Source of the DNA: Verrucomicrobiota bacterium
GTDB lineage: Bacteria; Verrucomicrobiota; Verrucomicrobiia; Chthoniobacterales; UBA10450
Direction: 5' to 3'
Assembly: GCA_003218395.1 (NCBI GenBank)
Contig: QHNJ01000136.1
Coordinates: forward strand, 1-38,954
Length of the DNA stretch: 38,954 bases
Shown: in pieces, positions 1 to 8,145 of the stretch
How the letters are laid out: each line of letters begins with the position of its first letter
How positions within the stretch are numbered: position 1 is the first letter of the stretch
Translations under genes and position numbers: made by a program
Notes under the pieces: model-generated
Told to the model about the DNA's origin: nothing
The model's database searches: none
The model's input: the letters and a program-made list of their open reading frames with translations, nothing else

Positions 1-705
1 TTCATCGGCGATGACCGCGCCGCGCGGCAGAAACATCGGCAGACCCGGCCCGACATCGTCGTCGAACACGAAAAGCCCGAGTTCGCGGCCAAGCTTACGA
101 TGATCGCGCTTCTTTGCTTCCTCGAGCATCGCGAAGTAATCATCGAGTTCCTTCTTGGTTTTGAATGCGGTTCCGTAAATGCGCTGGAGTTGCGGATTCT
201 TCTCATCGCCCTTGTAGTAAGCGCTCGCCACGTTCGTGAGTTTGAACGCGCCGATGTTCCCCGTGCGCATCACATGTGGCCCAGCGCAGAGATCGATGAA
301 CTCGCCGTTGCTGTAGAGCGAAATTCTTTCGTCGGCGGGACTGTTTTCGATGATGTCGAGCTTGTATTTGCTCGGCTCGGCTCGTTCTCCCAATGCGGCG
401 AGCCGGCCTTTCTTGCCGAGGGCGAGCGCTTCATCCCTCGAAACTTCGATTTTTTCGAAGGGATGGTTCGCTTTGATTTCGTTTTTCATCTCGGCCTCGA
501 TCTTTTCGAAATCGTCAGGCGAGATCCGGTGCGGAAGATCGACATCGTAATAAAAACCATTCTCTACAGGCGGCCCGGCGGCGAACTGCGCTTCCGGCCA
601 GATCTTCAGAATTGCCGTCGCAAGTACGTGGGACGCCGAGTGACGAAGACGTTCGAGGTCGGTCATCGTAGCGCGCTGCTCTGGCGTTTTGCGTTCCTCA
701 ACCAT
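1..705 (-). CDS. thrS: Threonyl-tRNA synthetase, N-terminal part (3' end outside window)
   Basis: Cytoplasmic enzyme charging tRNA-Thr. Only the first 235 codons are inside the window. The visible part is the second additional (editing) domain: HSASH at residues 22-26 and CAGPH at 140-144 supply the zinc/editing residues that clear mischarged Ser-tRNA. It then runs into the start of the class II catalytic core (about residues 205-235). The ATG at 705 is preceded by an in-frame TAA a few codons upstream, so the protein cannot extend further; Met14 (666) is an alternative start. The N-terminal TGS domain found in E. coli-type ThrRS is therefore absent, as in some other bacterial lineages. The gene is read leftwards, and its upstream region holds a CACGAAG-type repeat. 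Identity is secure; the shortened N-terminus is read directly. Confidence 0.93.
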   Translation of the reverse strand, partial: MVEERKTPEQRATMTDLERLRHSASHVLATAILKIWPEAQFAAGPPVENGFYYDVDLPHRISPDDFEKIEAEMKNEIKANHPFEKIEVSRDEALALGKKGRLAALGERAEPSKYKLDIIENSPADERISLYSNGEFIDLCAGPHVMRTGNIGAFKLTNVASAYYKGDEKNPQLQRIYGTAFKTKKELDDYFAMLEEAKKRDHRKLGRELGLFVFDDDVGPGLPMFLPRGAVIADE

Positions 706-722
706 TAGTAAAAACCGCTGAA

Positions 723-764
723 ATTAAACACGAAGGGCACTAAGGACACGAAGAATTTGCTGTA
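723..764. repeat. CACGAAG-type interspersed repeat, copy 1
   Basis: A short run with two CACGAAG cores followed by GAATTTGCTGTA. A second copy with the same GAAT(T/C)TGCTGTA tail lies at 2526-2558. Both copies sit upstream of pcm-related sequence. The function is unknown. Confidence 0.6.
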
Positions 765-857
765 GTCGCTTCGGCTGGCGAATAGGGCCGAGGCAACGCT
801 CCAGCGTCTCGGCTACAAAAACGTGCACGTAAAGTGTACGACGGTTACAAAGGGTGG
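764..857 (+). pseudogene. Remnant of a protein-L-isoaspartate methyltransferase gene (internal fragment)
   Basis: Bases 775-857 align with 3051-3134 inside the intact pcm gene at roughly 80% identity by eye, with one single-base gap. The readable peptide contains AEATLQRLGY and NVHVK, matching residues about 136-155 of the intact protein, and then DGYKGW after the frameshift. Most codon differences in the aligned part are synonymous, so the fragment comes from a homologue that diverged while under selection. It has no start, no SAM-binding motif and no C-terminus, so it cannot be functional. A CACGAAG repeat abuts it on the left, as one also precedes the intact pcm. Confidence 0.75.
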
Positions 858-1041
858 AACGCATCATTCCGTTCAACGAGGTGGATCGGCTGCTTCGTCG
901 GGGGATGCTAATTTTGGCGCTGAAGCGTGTGGCCTAATTTCAATTACTGTCATCGCTACGTCACTCCTTCAAGCCACGTCCCATAAATCGCCGGCCAAGT
1001 CACAGAAAAGAAGCTTGACACCATGACGCCAGATTAGGTAA

Positions 1042-1191
1042 AAGCGCGTCGATTACGTCACCCGACGTTTCAACGCATCTTCGGCCGAGCTGAAGAAGCT
1101 CGTGGGGCTGGACCTACGCTGGGACCGCCGCTTACGCAATTACCAGATCCAACTGGAGCCCCTGGTTCCGCGCGGAACTGGATTGCAGTTC
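1042..1191 (+). pseudogene. Possible decayed C-terminal gene fragment (sulfotransferase-like?)
   Basis: An open stretch directly after an in-frame TAA has no plausible start until an ATG at 1192. It encodes a charged segment containing DYVTRRFNASSAELKKLVG and then LDLRWD. This faintly resembles the C-terminal helix of bacterial sulfotransferases, where a helix is followed by a 'GLDL..W' turn. The rest of 858-1041 and the stretch up to the Kelch gene contain nothing I can recognise. It could also be chance coding-like sequence, so the family label is only a guess. Confidence 0.22.
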
Positions 1192-1237
1192 ATGCCATCA
1201 ACAATCCAACCTCAACAAAAACTTAGAAACAAAAAAT

Positions 1238-2319
1238 ATGACAACTCAATCCATAACAAACTCGATTAACCGCTCGCCTTGGCGGCGCGCGTTCCTTTTC
1301 ATCTCACTAGTGCTCGTCTGCGCCGCAGCCTACGGTCCGGCACCTGCAGCCTGCGCACAAGGGATCACGTGGACGCCGGCAAATCCCATGAATAAGGCAC
1401 GCGGATTCTTCGCAGCCGGCGAGCTGCTGAACGGCAATGTCTTGGTGGCCGGCGGATTTGACGGGAGTATGGCCAATTTCATCTTCCCGGACGCTGAAAT
1501 TTACAACTTGCATACAGGGGCGTGGACACCGATAGCGCCGATGAACACGGCACGTGCGGCGCCCGGTGCAGTCCGACTAGAGGACGGTCGGATAATGGTA
1601 ATTGGCGGAGCTGATGAGAACTTCAACTTCCTTGATAGCGCCGAAATCTACGACCCGAGCACCGGTACCTGGTCATTTACGGGCTTGATGAATGAGCCGC
1701 GCTTCGAGGACTTCACAGCAGTACTGCTGCCCGGGCGCAAGGTCCTCATTGCAGGCGGCTTTGGACCCCCGTTCGACGCACTGAGCTCCGCCGAGATCTA
1801 CGATGAGGCGACCAACACCTGGACTCCGACGGGAAGCATGAACGTCGCCCGTGGCGAGTTTGCGTCGGTCGTGCTCCACGATGGCCGCGTTTTGGCTGTG
1901 GGAGGCGTTGCGACGGAGTTCTGCAGGACGGCAGGGTGTTGGCCGCCGGCGGGGGTATGGGAGATGAAGAGCTGCCCCGGTATGCCTCGGCAGAGATCTT
2001 CGATCCCCACACGGGGCAGTGGACTCCGACCGGCGCGATGACAGCGCCTCGCAGCGAAACTGAGTATGCCGTGGTTCGTCTGCCCGACGGTCGGGTGCTG
2101 GTGCCAGGGGGGCACACAGCCTTCCAAACGCCGGTGTCAAGTGCCGATCTCTACAACCCGAGAACCGGGACCTGGTCTGCGGCCGGCTCCATGAGTGTCG
2201 TTCGCGCCGGTCACTCCTCCATCGTGCTGCGTGGTAATCGCGGCGTGCTGGTGATGGGAGGGTTGGGCCCGGATGATCAAACAACTACAGCCAGTGTCGA
2301 TATTTTCCGAACCCGCTGA
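1238..2319 (+). pseudogene. Secreted Kelch-repeat protein, interrupted by an internal frameshift
   Basis: The gene starts with a signal peptide (hydrophobic core around residues 17-32, cleavage after CAQ near residue 41). Kelch-type repeats of about 50 residues follow, each with a G-RVL-x-GG strand, a SAEIYDP-type strand and a TWTPTGSM-type strand. Frame 1 is good up to about 1908 (DGRVLAVGG), then becomes nonsense. The Kelch pattern resumes in another frame from about 1915 (LQDGRVLAAGGG) and runs to the stop at 2319. Two consecutive GG strands abut, so most of one repeat appears to be missing and the frame is lost. A galactose-oxidase-like beta-propeller is the expected fold. As written it would give a truncated 267-residue product. 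An assembly error is possible. Confidence 0.8.
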
Positions 2320-2355
2320 CGCCGGTAGCTAAACAGCCAGCCGCAATTCGCAATC

Positions 2356-2390
2356 AGCCGTCATGCCTCACAGCCTGGCGGCTTTTTGTT
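2356..2390 (+). terminator. Intrinsic terminator after the Kelch gene
   Basis: An 8-bp stem (AGCCGTCA at 2356-2363 with TGGCGGCT at 2376-2383, one wobble pair) is followed directly by a T-run at 2383-2387. It lies about 37 bases after the Kelch stop. This is the clearest factor-independent terminator in the window. Confidence 0.7.
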
Positions 2391-2525
2391 TGCGCGGGCA
2401 AGGGTCGACAACTTTACGTAAGGGCGGCCGCAGCTCGCACTTTTGCCCCCTTCGTGTGCACTCTATTGAGAGGGGAAATTACTCGGACCGAGCCGGACAA
2501 GCACGTTCCCTCGGAATAAGCAAAG

Positions 2526-2558
2526 ATTAACCACGAAGAACACGAAGAATCTGCTGTA
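2526..2558. repeat. CACGAAG-type interspersed repeat, copy 2
   Basis: Two CACGAAG/ACGAAGAA units followed by GAATCTGCTGTA, closely matching 723-764. It lies about 90 bases upstream of the intact pcm. Confidence 0.6.
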
Positions 2559-2572
2559 TCGTACAGATAATC

Positions 2573-2611
2573 CGCTGCGGCATCCGGTCGGCGCAGCGCG
2601 CCGACCCTACC
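2573..2611. repeat. Palindromic dispersed repeat (type B), copy 1
   Basis: It contains a 9-bp perfect stem (2586-2594 with 2598-2606) around an AGC loop. Its reverse complement recurs at 15599-15637, with 2583-2611 identical to 15599-15627 and only two mismatches over 39 bases. It lies in the leader region of pcm. Confidence 0.8.
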
Positions 2612-2645
2612 TTTCGCTTTAGGCGCGTGCGCGTTATCATTTGCT

Positions 2646-3362
2646 ATGCGACGGGTTGCACAATTTCTGGTCCTTGCCGCGATTGCTGCGGCCGGTTGCG
2701 GACAAAAACCCACAGCAGCATCCGATTTTGCAGCGCAGCGCCAGCGCATGGTAACGGAGCAGTTGAAGGCGCGCGGGATCAGCGACGAGCGTGTCCTTAA
2801 CGCGATGAACAAAGTGCCACGGGAAGAATTTGTTCCCCCGGACTCGCGAGCTGGGAGTTATGAAGATGGGCCGTTGCCCATCGGTTACGGTCAAACGATC
2901 TCGCAACCGTACATCGTGGCGTTTATGACGGAACAATTGCGGTTGAAACCGAGCGACCGCGTTTTGGAAATCGGGACCGGCTCTGGCTATCAGGCGGCGA
3001 TTTTGGCCGAGCTCATGTCGCAAGTTTATTCGATCGAGATCGTCGAGCCGCTGGCGAAAAACGCCGAGGCGACGTTGCAACGCCTCGGCTACGAAAATGT
3101 GCACGTGAAGATCGGCGACGGTTACAAGGGCTGGCCGGAAGCCGCACCATTCGATGCCATTATTGTGACCTGCGCGCCGGACAGAGTTCCGCAGCCGCTG
3201 GTCGATCAACTCAAAGACGGCGGGCGCATGGTTATTCCCGTCGGCGACCGAATTGCTCAGGAGCTCTACCTGCTCGAAAAGAAAAACGGCCAACTGAAAC
3301 AAAGCGCCACGTTACCGGTGCGTTTTGTGCCAATGGCGAGGGAAGCGAGCGAGCACAAATAG
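2646..3362 (+). CDS. pcm: Protein-L-isoaspartate O-methyltransferase, exported lipoprotein form
   Basis: The enzyme methylates L-isoaspartyl residues in aged proteins using S-adenosylmethionine, starting their repair. The SAM-binding motif I VLEIGTGSGYQ spans residues 107-117. The substrate-side motif GYGQTISQPYI (80-90) and the C-terminal VRF strand are also typical. The 238-residue length fits a catalytic domain plus a leader. Unlike the cytoplasmic E. coli enzyme, it begins with a basic N-terminus, a hydrophobic stretch and an AAGC lipobox-like site (Cys18), suggesting an envelope-located lipoprotein. A diverged fragment of a homologue lies at 764-857, across the Kelch gene. It is convergent with the secreted protein at 3455-4030, with a palindrome between them. 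Confidence 0.93.
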   Translation: MRRVAQFLVLAAIAAAGCGQKPTAASDFAAQRQRMVTEQLKARGISDERVLNAMNKVPREEFVPPDSRAGSYEDGPLPIGYGQTISQPYIVAFMTEQLRLKPSDRVLEIGTGSGYQAAILAELMSQVYSIEIVEPLAKNAEATLQRLGYENVHVKIGDGYKGWPEAAPFDAIIVTCAPDRVPQPLVDQLKDGGRMVIPVGDRIAQELYLLEKKNGQLKQSATLPVRFVPMAREASEHK

Positions 3363-3417
3363 AGCATCGGCGAGCCGACTGTAGTGGCGGGCGTGCCGTC
3401 CGCATTCTAAACAACCT

Positions 3418-3440
3418 GCGGCTGACACAGCCGCCTCTAC
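3418..3440. repeat. Palindromic repeat (type C) between convergent genes, copy 1
   Basis: A 7-bp perfect stem (GCGGCTG 3418-3424 with CAGCCGC 3428-3434), loop ACA, then CTCTAC. The same stem and CTCTA tail recur at 23048-23071. It sits in the 3'-3' gap between pcm and the 3455-4030 gene and could act as a two-way transcription end point, but it has no T-run. Confidence 0.65.
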
Positions 3441-3454
3441 AGGCTCAATCCACC

Positions 3455-4030
3455 TCACTTGAGCGCGGCGAGTTTTTCCAGATCGACGCGCTTAACCCAT
3501 CCCTGTAATTCCTTGGGATCCTGGTTTTGCAATTCGATCTGAAGGAAATAACGATTGGCGATCATTACCCAAAGAGTGGCGTGTTTAGTGTCCTTTTCGA
3601 ACGCCTCGAAACCGGGATTGCCATTGATTGTGACGGACTTGCTATAGCCTTCGCTGGTTTCGCTGCTGTTATTCCACGCAGCGGTCGTCGCGCTGACGTA
3701 ATCCGGGTTCGCGACTGAATCGAGTATGCTGATCGCCGCGGTAGGAACATTGTCACCTTCGCCTTTTCGGTAATCACGATGCACGTTTGTGAGTCTGAAT
3801 CCGCCGACGTCCTCCGTCGAGCCCTCCGGCTTATCAGCAGTCCAGCCCTGGGGCGCGTCTGGCAAAATGGGGAGCAATTTCTGATAATCGACGGCGTCCG
3901 GCACAAGAACCGGCTCGTTCTGGGCGTACACCGCGCTAATCCCAAAACTGATGAGCACTGTCAGCGCAAGGAATCTAGGACATGCAGCAGAGCAACATTG
4001 CTGCCGACAAACGAGAGCCGTTGGTTTCAT
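3455..4030 (-). CDS. Secreted protein of unknown function
   Basis: A 191-residue protein with a Cys-rich basic start, a hydrophobic core (about residues 20-34) and an AVYAQ signal-peptidase-like site near residue 36. I do not recognise the family. The mature part has a QGWTADKPEG motif near its start (about 61-70) and alternates short strand-like segments (FRLTNVHRDY, AAISILDS, YSKSVTINGNPGFEAFE, ATLWVMIANRYFLQIEL). This suggests a small mixed or beta-rich domain that binds something in the periplasm. It has no catalytic motif that I can see. It is convergent with pcm and its start faces the start of the glycosyltransferase gene at 4156, so the two genes share a short divergent promoter region. 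Confidence 0.75.
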   Translation of the reverse strand: MKPTALVCRQQCCSAACPRFLALTVLISFGISAVYAQNEPVLVPDAVDYQKLLPILPDAPQGWTADKPEGSTEDVGGFRLTNVHRDYRKGEGDNVPTAAISILDSVANPDYVSATTAAWNNSSETSEGYSKSVTINGNPGFEAFEKDTKHATLWVMIANRYFLQIELQNQDPKELQGWVKRVDLEKLAALK

Positions 4031-4155
4031 GCGAGCCCAGTTACGCGCGATTCAGGTTTACCGTACTCGATTGACTTTGCCGAGCCCGTTTGTCAAGACG
4101 CGGTTGCATGAGCGTATTGGTAGGGCGCAACCAAGCCTGGGCTAAGCGAAGTCGA

Positions 4156-5625
4156 ATGGGGGCGCGCCGAACGAGCAAATTTGTGATCGCGTTGTCGATC
4201 CTTGCCGTTGCGGTGCGGCTCTTTTCGATTAATCAGCCATATATCGACCGCTGGAGCTGGCGACAAAGCGATGTCGCGGCGATTGCGCGCAACTTTAACG
4301 AAAACGGCTTTCATTTTGCCTATCCGCAGATTGATTGGGCAGGCGGCGCGCCTGGATACGTCGGAACGGAATTTCCAATTTTGCCGTTTCTCGCAGCCAT
4401 TTGTTACAAGATTGCCGGCGTTCACGAGTGGATTGGGCGAAGCCAGGCCCTAATCTTCTTCACTGTTTCGCTGCCGTTTTTCTTTTTACTCGTGCGCGAA
4501 ATCTTCGGCGGCACGGCGGCGATTTGGGCAACATTCTTGTACAGTTTCGCGCCGCTGAATGTCTTCGCCGGACGCTCGTTCATGCCGGACGTCCCCTCGC
4601 TCAGTCTGGCGCTAATTGGCCTCTATTTTTTCGTGCGGTGGATCGACGATGAGACGCCGATGCTTTTCTTAGGGGCAGTTATTGCTATTTCATTAGCGCT
4701 TCTTATGAAATTGCCGAGTGCCGTCGTCGGGGCGCCGCTTTTGTTCCTCGCCTGGCAAAAGTGGGGCCGGAATTTTCTGAGACAGCAAGCGCTCTGGGTT
4801 TTCGCCGTGGTTACAATTTTACCTTCTGTCGCGTGGTACTGGCATGCGACTCAAATCGCCGAGAGATTTTATCCGCATCATTTCTTTGGCGAGGGCGGAA
4901 TCCGGATCGAGAGTTTCGCGTGGTACTGGAACATCATGGGGCTGACCGCAACATCGAGCCTCACGCCGATTCTCTCGATCATGGCGATCATCGGAGTGAT
5001 CCTCGCGCCCCGCGGGAGATATGCAGGACTTTTTCATTGGTGGCTTGGCGCGATGATCCTGTTCATCGTCGTAGTCGGCTATGGCAACCGCCACCCATGG
5101 TATCAGCTTCCGCTTGTACCGGTCGCTGCCGCTTTTGCGGGCGCCGCTTGCGCATTTATCGGATCGAAAATCTCTTCTTCGCGCGTTGCGATGATGACAT
5201 GGTCGATCCTGCTTGCGAGTTCGTTTGCAATTCTTGCTTACTTCTATGTGCGACCACTTTATCGATCCTCGGCCGCCCAGCTTCGCGATGCCGGTCTGGA
5301 ATTTAGGAAAAGCACAGCACCGGATTCGTTGATTATCGCAGCGGACAACGGCGACCCGACGATATTTTACTACGCAGAGCGGAAAGGTTGGCATTTTCTC
5401 GAGCAAGACGCGATTTACGATGGCAATCCGAACGATAGCCGGGAGGCAATCGTTGATCTTGAACGACTTCGTGGCCGCGGTGCTACCCACGTCGTTTTCA
5501 CAGCCAGTACATTTTGGTGGCTGGAGTACTATCCTGAATTCGCGCAGCGTCTCGCCGAAAACGCAACTCTGATGGAGACGACTTCAGAATTCAGAATTTA
5601 CAAACTGACCGCTGTAACAAAATGA
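4156..5625 (+). CDS. PMT/ArnT-like membrane glycosyltransferase
   Basis: A polytopic membrane enzyme of the dolichyl-phosphate-mannose/ArnT (GT-C) type, expected to move a sugar from a polyprenyl-phosphate carrier onto a protein or lipid on the outer face of the inner membrane. The first periplasmic loop has WSWRQSDVAAIARNF, matching the family's 'D/R-Q-x-D' signature with an acidic catalytic residue. The second loop has GRSFMPDVPSLSL, the usual P-D motif. About ten hydrophobic helices follow, then a soluble C-terminal domain (from about residue 390). Reading can extend upstream to a TTG at 4090 or an ATG at 4108. I prefer the ATG at 4156 because the extra 22 codons lie in repeat-like intergenic sequence. 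It is first in an operon with the permease (10-base gap) and the aminotransferase. Confidence 0.85.
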   Translation: MGARRTSKFVIALSILAVAVRLFSINQPYIDRWSWRQSDVAAIARNFNENGFHFAYPQIDWAGGAPGYVGTEFPILPFLAAICYKIAGVHEWIGRSQALIFFTVSLPFFFLLVREIFGGTAAIWATFLYSFAPLNVFAGRSFMPDVPSLSLALIGLYFFVRWIDDETPMLFLGAVIAISLALLMKLPSAVVGAPLLFLAWQKWGRNFLRQQALWVFAVVTILPSVAWYWHATQIAERFYPHHFFGEGGIRIESFAWYWNIMGLTATSSLTPILSIMAIIGVILAPRGRYAGLFHWWLGAMILFIVVVGYGNRHPWYQLPLVPVAAAFAGAACAFIGSKISSSRVAMMTWSILLASSFAILAYFYVRPLYRSSAAQLRDAGLEFRKSTAPDSLIIAADNGDPTIFYYAERKGWHFLEQDAIYDGNPNDSREAIVDLERLRGRGATHVVFTASTFWWLEYYPEFAQRLAENATLMETTSEFRIYKLTAVTK

Positions 5626-5635
5626 GACCTTAACA

Positions 5636-6955
5636 TTGGACGCTCCGAAGCCTCGCCGTCAGCTTGGATTATTCGACGCCACCATGATCGTAATGGGCGG
5701 CATCGTAGGCGCGGGAATCTTCGCGAATCCATCCGAGGTGGCACATCGTGTTCACACGCCATTCTTGATCCTCGGCGTTTGGACGCTGGGCGGGTTCATC
5801 GCAATGTGCGGCGCATTTATCTGGGCCGAGCTCGCCACTCGTCTCCCGGGAACAGGCGGCCAGTATCTTTACTTGCGCGAGGCGTATCATGCTTCAGTTA
5901 CGTTTGTGTATGGATGGGGACTGCTGCTGGTCACGCAAACCGGCGGCATGGCCGCGGTGGCGGTTATTTTCTCATCTTACTTTCGTGCGCTCACGGGAGC
6001 ACTTTGGAGCGACAGCACGATCGCGGCCGTGGTGCTGCTGGTGTTGACTGGAATTAACTGTCTGGGAGCACGTGCCGGCAGCAACGTGCAAAACGTTCTT
6101 ATGTCGTTGAAGATTGCGGTGATTGCGGCACTCGTGATGCTTGGAGTCGCGCTTGGCGGAGGGTCTCTCAAATCCGGGCCATTGCTTGCACAACCGGTTT
6201 CATTCGGGCTTCTGAAAAGCATCGGCGCTGCCATGGTTCCCATTGCCTTCGCCTACGGTGGATGGCAGACCGCCACTTTTGTTGCGGGTGAAATGCGCGA
6301 TGCGCGGCGCGATTTATCACGCGGGCTCCTGATGGGAGTGGCCGCTGTTGTCGCTCTGTATCTCGCAGTCAATCTTGCATGCCTGCGTGTGCTCGGTCCA
6401 GCCGGCCTCGATGCAACAACGACTCCGGCTTCTGATGTAATGCGGATCGCGCTGGGCAAGCGCGGGGCGCAATGGATTGCCGCCGGGATCGCAATTTCGA
6501 CACTCGGCTTCCTCAGCCAAAGCATGCTGACCGCTCCGCGTGTGTACTACGCGATGGCCCGTGACGGACTTTTCTTTCGAAGCGTCGGCAGCCTCTCGCG
6601 ACGGTCAAGAGCGCCCGTCATTGCGATCGTCCTTCAAGGGATAGCAGCGACGATCATCGCCTGCTCTGGAACATATGGCGAGATTTTGAACTTCGAAGTG
6701 ACCGTTGATTTCATTTTTTTCGGAATGACCGCGTCATCGCTCTTCATTTTGCGCTGGCGGCAGATCGGAGCGGACGCCGCAATTTACCGCGCGCCGGGAC
6801 ACCCATTTACCACGATCCTGTTTGTATTGTCCTGTGCGGGAATTGTCGGAAGCGCCATCGTTGCGTCACCCGCTAATAGCGCAATCGCATTGTGCATCCT
6901 TCTGGCGGGCCTCCCGGTTTACCATTATTGGAGCAGATTCAGAGGAACCTATTGA
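5636..6955 (+). CDS. APC-superfamily amino acid permease
   Basis: A 439-residue, roughly 12-helix inner-membrane transporter. Helix 1 carries the LGLFDATMIVMGGIVGAGIF signature, whose unwound G-x-G segment binds the amino acid backbone in LeuT-fold APC carriers. Helix 6 (SIGAAMVPIAFAYGGWQ) has the matching substrate-site glycines. The best start is a TTG at 5636, because the next Met lies inside helix 1 and would destroy the signature. It begins 10 bases after the glycosyltransferase stop, and its TGA overlaps the ATG of the aminotransferase by one base (TGATG), implying translational coupling. The substrate cannot be read from sequence; the linkage to an aminotransferase suggests amino acid use. 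Confidence 0.9.
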   Translation: MDAPKPRRQLGLFDATMIVMGGIVGAGIFANPSEVAHRVHTPFLILGVWTLGGFIAMCGAFIWAELATRLPGTGGQYLYLREAYHASVTFVYGWGLLLVTQTGGMAAVAVIFSSYFRALTGALWSDSTIAAVVLLVLTGINCLGARAGSNVQNVLMSLKIAVIAALVMLGVALGGGSLKSGPLLAQPVSFGLLKSIGAAMVPIAFAYGGWQTATFVAGEMRDARRDLSRGLLMGVAAVVALYLAVNLACLRVLGPAGLDATTTPASDVMRIALGKRGAQWIAAGIAISTLGFLSQSMLTAPRVYYAMARDGLFFRSVGSLSRRSRAPVIAIVLQGIAATIIACSGTYGEILNFEVTVDFIFFGMTASSLFILRWRQIGADAAIYRAPGHPFTTILFVLSCAGIVGSAIVASPANSAIALCILLAGLPVYHYWSRFRGTY

Positions 6956-8034
6956 TGAGACACAAGCATTCTGACTACATGCATTGGTCCAAGACGCAGA
7001 GCCGCGCGCGGTTCAATCTCGCAACCAGTGGCGTGGCCGCATTTCCTCTTCGCGAACTGCCGGTGGACCTGATGAAACTCGAAATTAATGGCGACAACAA
7101 TTACGGCTACGCGCCTCTGCAGGCCGCCATCGCTGAGCACCATGGCGTCGATCCCGAATGCGTAGTGGAATCCGCCGGCACTTCTATGGCGAATCATCTC
7201 GCCATGGCTGCGATCATTGAACCAGGCGATGAAGTTTTAATCGAGCAACCGGCGTACGGTCCGATTCTCGATGTCGCCCATTATCTGGAAGCGAAAGCGA
7301 AACGCTTCCTGCGCACCGAAGAAAATGGCTGGGCAGTTGATCCAGGGGAGATTCGCCGTTGCGTCACGGAGAAGACGAGGCTCATCGTGATCACGAATCT
7401 GCACAATCCAACGAGCATGCTTACCCTCGATTCGGTTCTTCGCGAAGTTGGCGATATCGCGCGCAGTATCGGAGCGCTCGTGCTGGTAGATGAGGTTTAT
7501 CTGGACGCGGTTTACGAGGACACGCCCCGAACATCATTTCATCTCGGCCCTGAGTTTGTGGTGACCAGAAGTTTAACAAAAGTTTATGGCATCAGCGGCC
7601 TACGCTGCGGATGGATTCTGGCGCGTCCTGATCTCGCGTGGAAGATGCAGCGTCTGAATGATCTTTATAGCGCGACGTCGGTTTATCCGGGCGAACTTCT
7701 GGGCGTCGCAGCATTCCAACATTTAGATCTGCTTCGTGAAAGAGCGCGCCGAATCGTGGAAGCGGATCGCAAATTGCTTCGCGATTTTCTGGCGCAGCAG
7801 CCCGCCCTTTCAACTGTGCCAACGGATTGGGGCGCAACCTCATTGGTGCGATTGCAGAATGGAAAGGTTGATATTTTCCTGGAGCAGTTGCGATCCGATT
7901 TCGATACTTCGGCAGTCCCAGGCCGTTTCTTCGAGATGCCCGATCACTTTCGCATCGGCATGGGTGTGAATACGGAAATGTTCGCCGAAGGTTTGAACCG
8001 TATTGGTCGCGCACTCGGAAGAGAAACAGCTTAA
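6955..8034 (+). CDS. Class I/II PLP-dependent aminotransferase
   Basis: A 359-residue fold-type I aminotransferase. It has the SAGTSMAN cofactor phosphate-binding turn (73-80), the NLHNP motif (148-152), the LVDEVY aspartate that contacts the pyridine nitrogen (D179), the SLTKVYG Schiff-base lysine (K209), and a late FRIGMG segment with the carboxylate-binding arginine. Reading can be extended to 6892, but the ATG at 6955 is preceded by AGAGGA at good spacing and overlaps the permease stop, so I use it. The substrate is unknown: the protein resembles aspartate/aromatic-type enzymes and MalY-like relatives. A diverged copy of its last 25 codons lies at 9714-9790, beyond the secreted-protein gene. 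Confidence 0.92.
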   Translation: MRHKHSDYMHWSKTQSRARFNLATSGVAAFPLRELPVDLMKLEINGDNNYGYAPLQAAIAEHHGVDPECVVESAGTSMANHLAMAAIIEPGDEVLIEQPAYGPILDVAHYLEAKAKRFLRTEENGWAVDPGEIRRCVTEKTRLIVITNLHNPTSMLTLDSVLREVGDIARSIGALVLVDEVYLDAVYEDTPRTSFHLGPEFVVTRSLTKVYGISGLRCGWILARPDLAWKMQRLNDLYSATSVYPGELLGVAAFQHLDLLRERARRIVEADRKLLRDFLAQQPALSTVPTDWGATSLVRLQNGKVDIFLEQLRSDFDTSAVPGRFFEMPDHFRIGMGVNTEMFAEGLNRIGRALGRETA

Positions 8035-8145
8035 GTCATGATGCCGGTACTTGGAAAGGATCGAACTCCGGACATTCAACACCTAAAGTCCTGCCGAGTC
8101 GGAGTCCTGACGTCCTTCGGTTACAGCTGATAGTTCAACGTAAGG

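Noticed and set aside
858-931. Short stretch reading ERIIPFNEVDRLLRRG, resembling the end of an excisionase-type DNA-binding domain
   Set aside because: Too short, with no upstream helix-turn-helix part.
823-1026. Open frame between the pcm remnant and the Kelch gene
   Set aside because: No domain, no ribosome site, and it overlaps the pcm remnant in another frame.
8040-8110. tRNA-like sequence on the minus strand (a T-arm-like GTTCGATCC)
   Set aside because: No matching acceptor stem, D-arm or anticodon arm; the T-stem pairs poorly.
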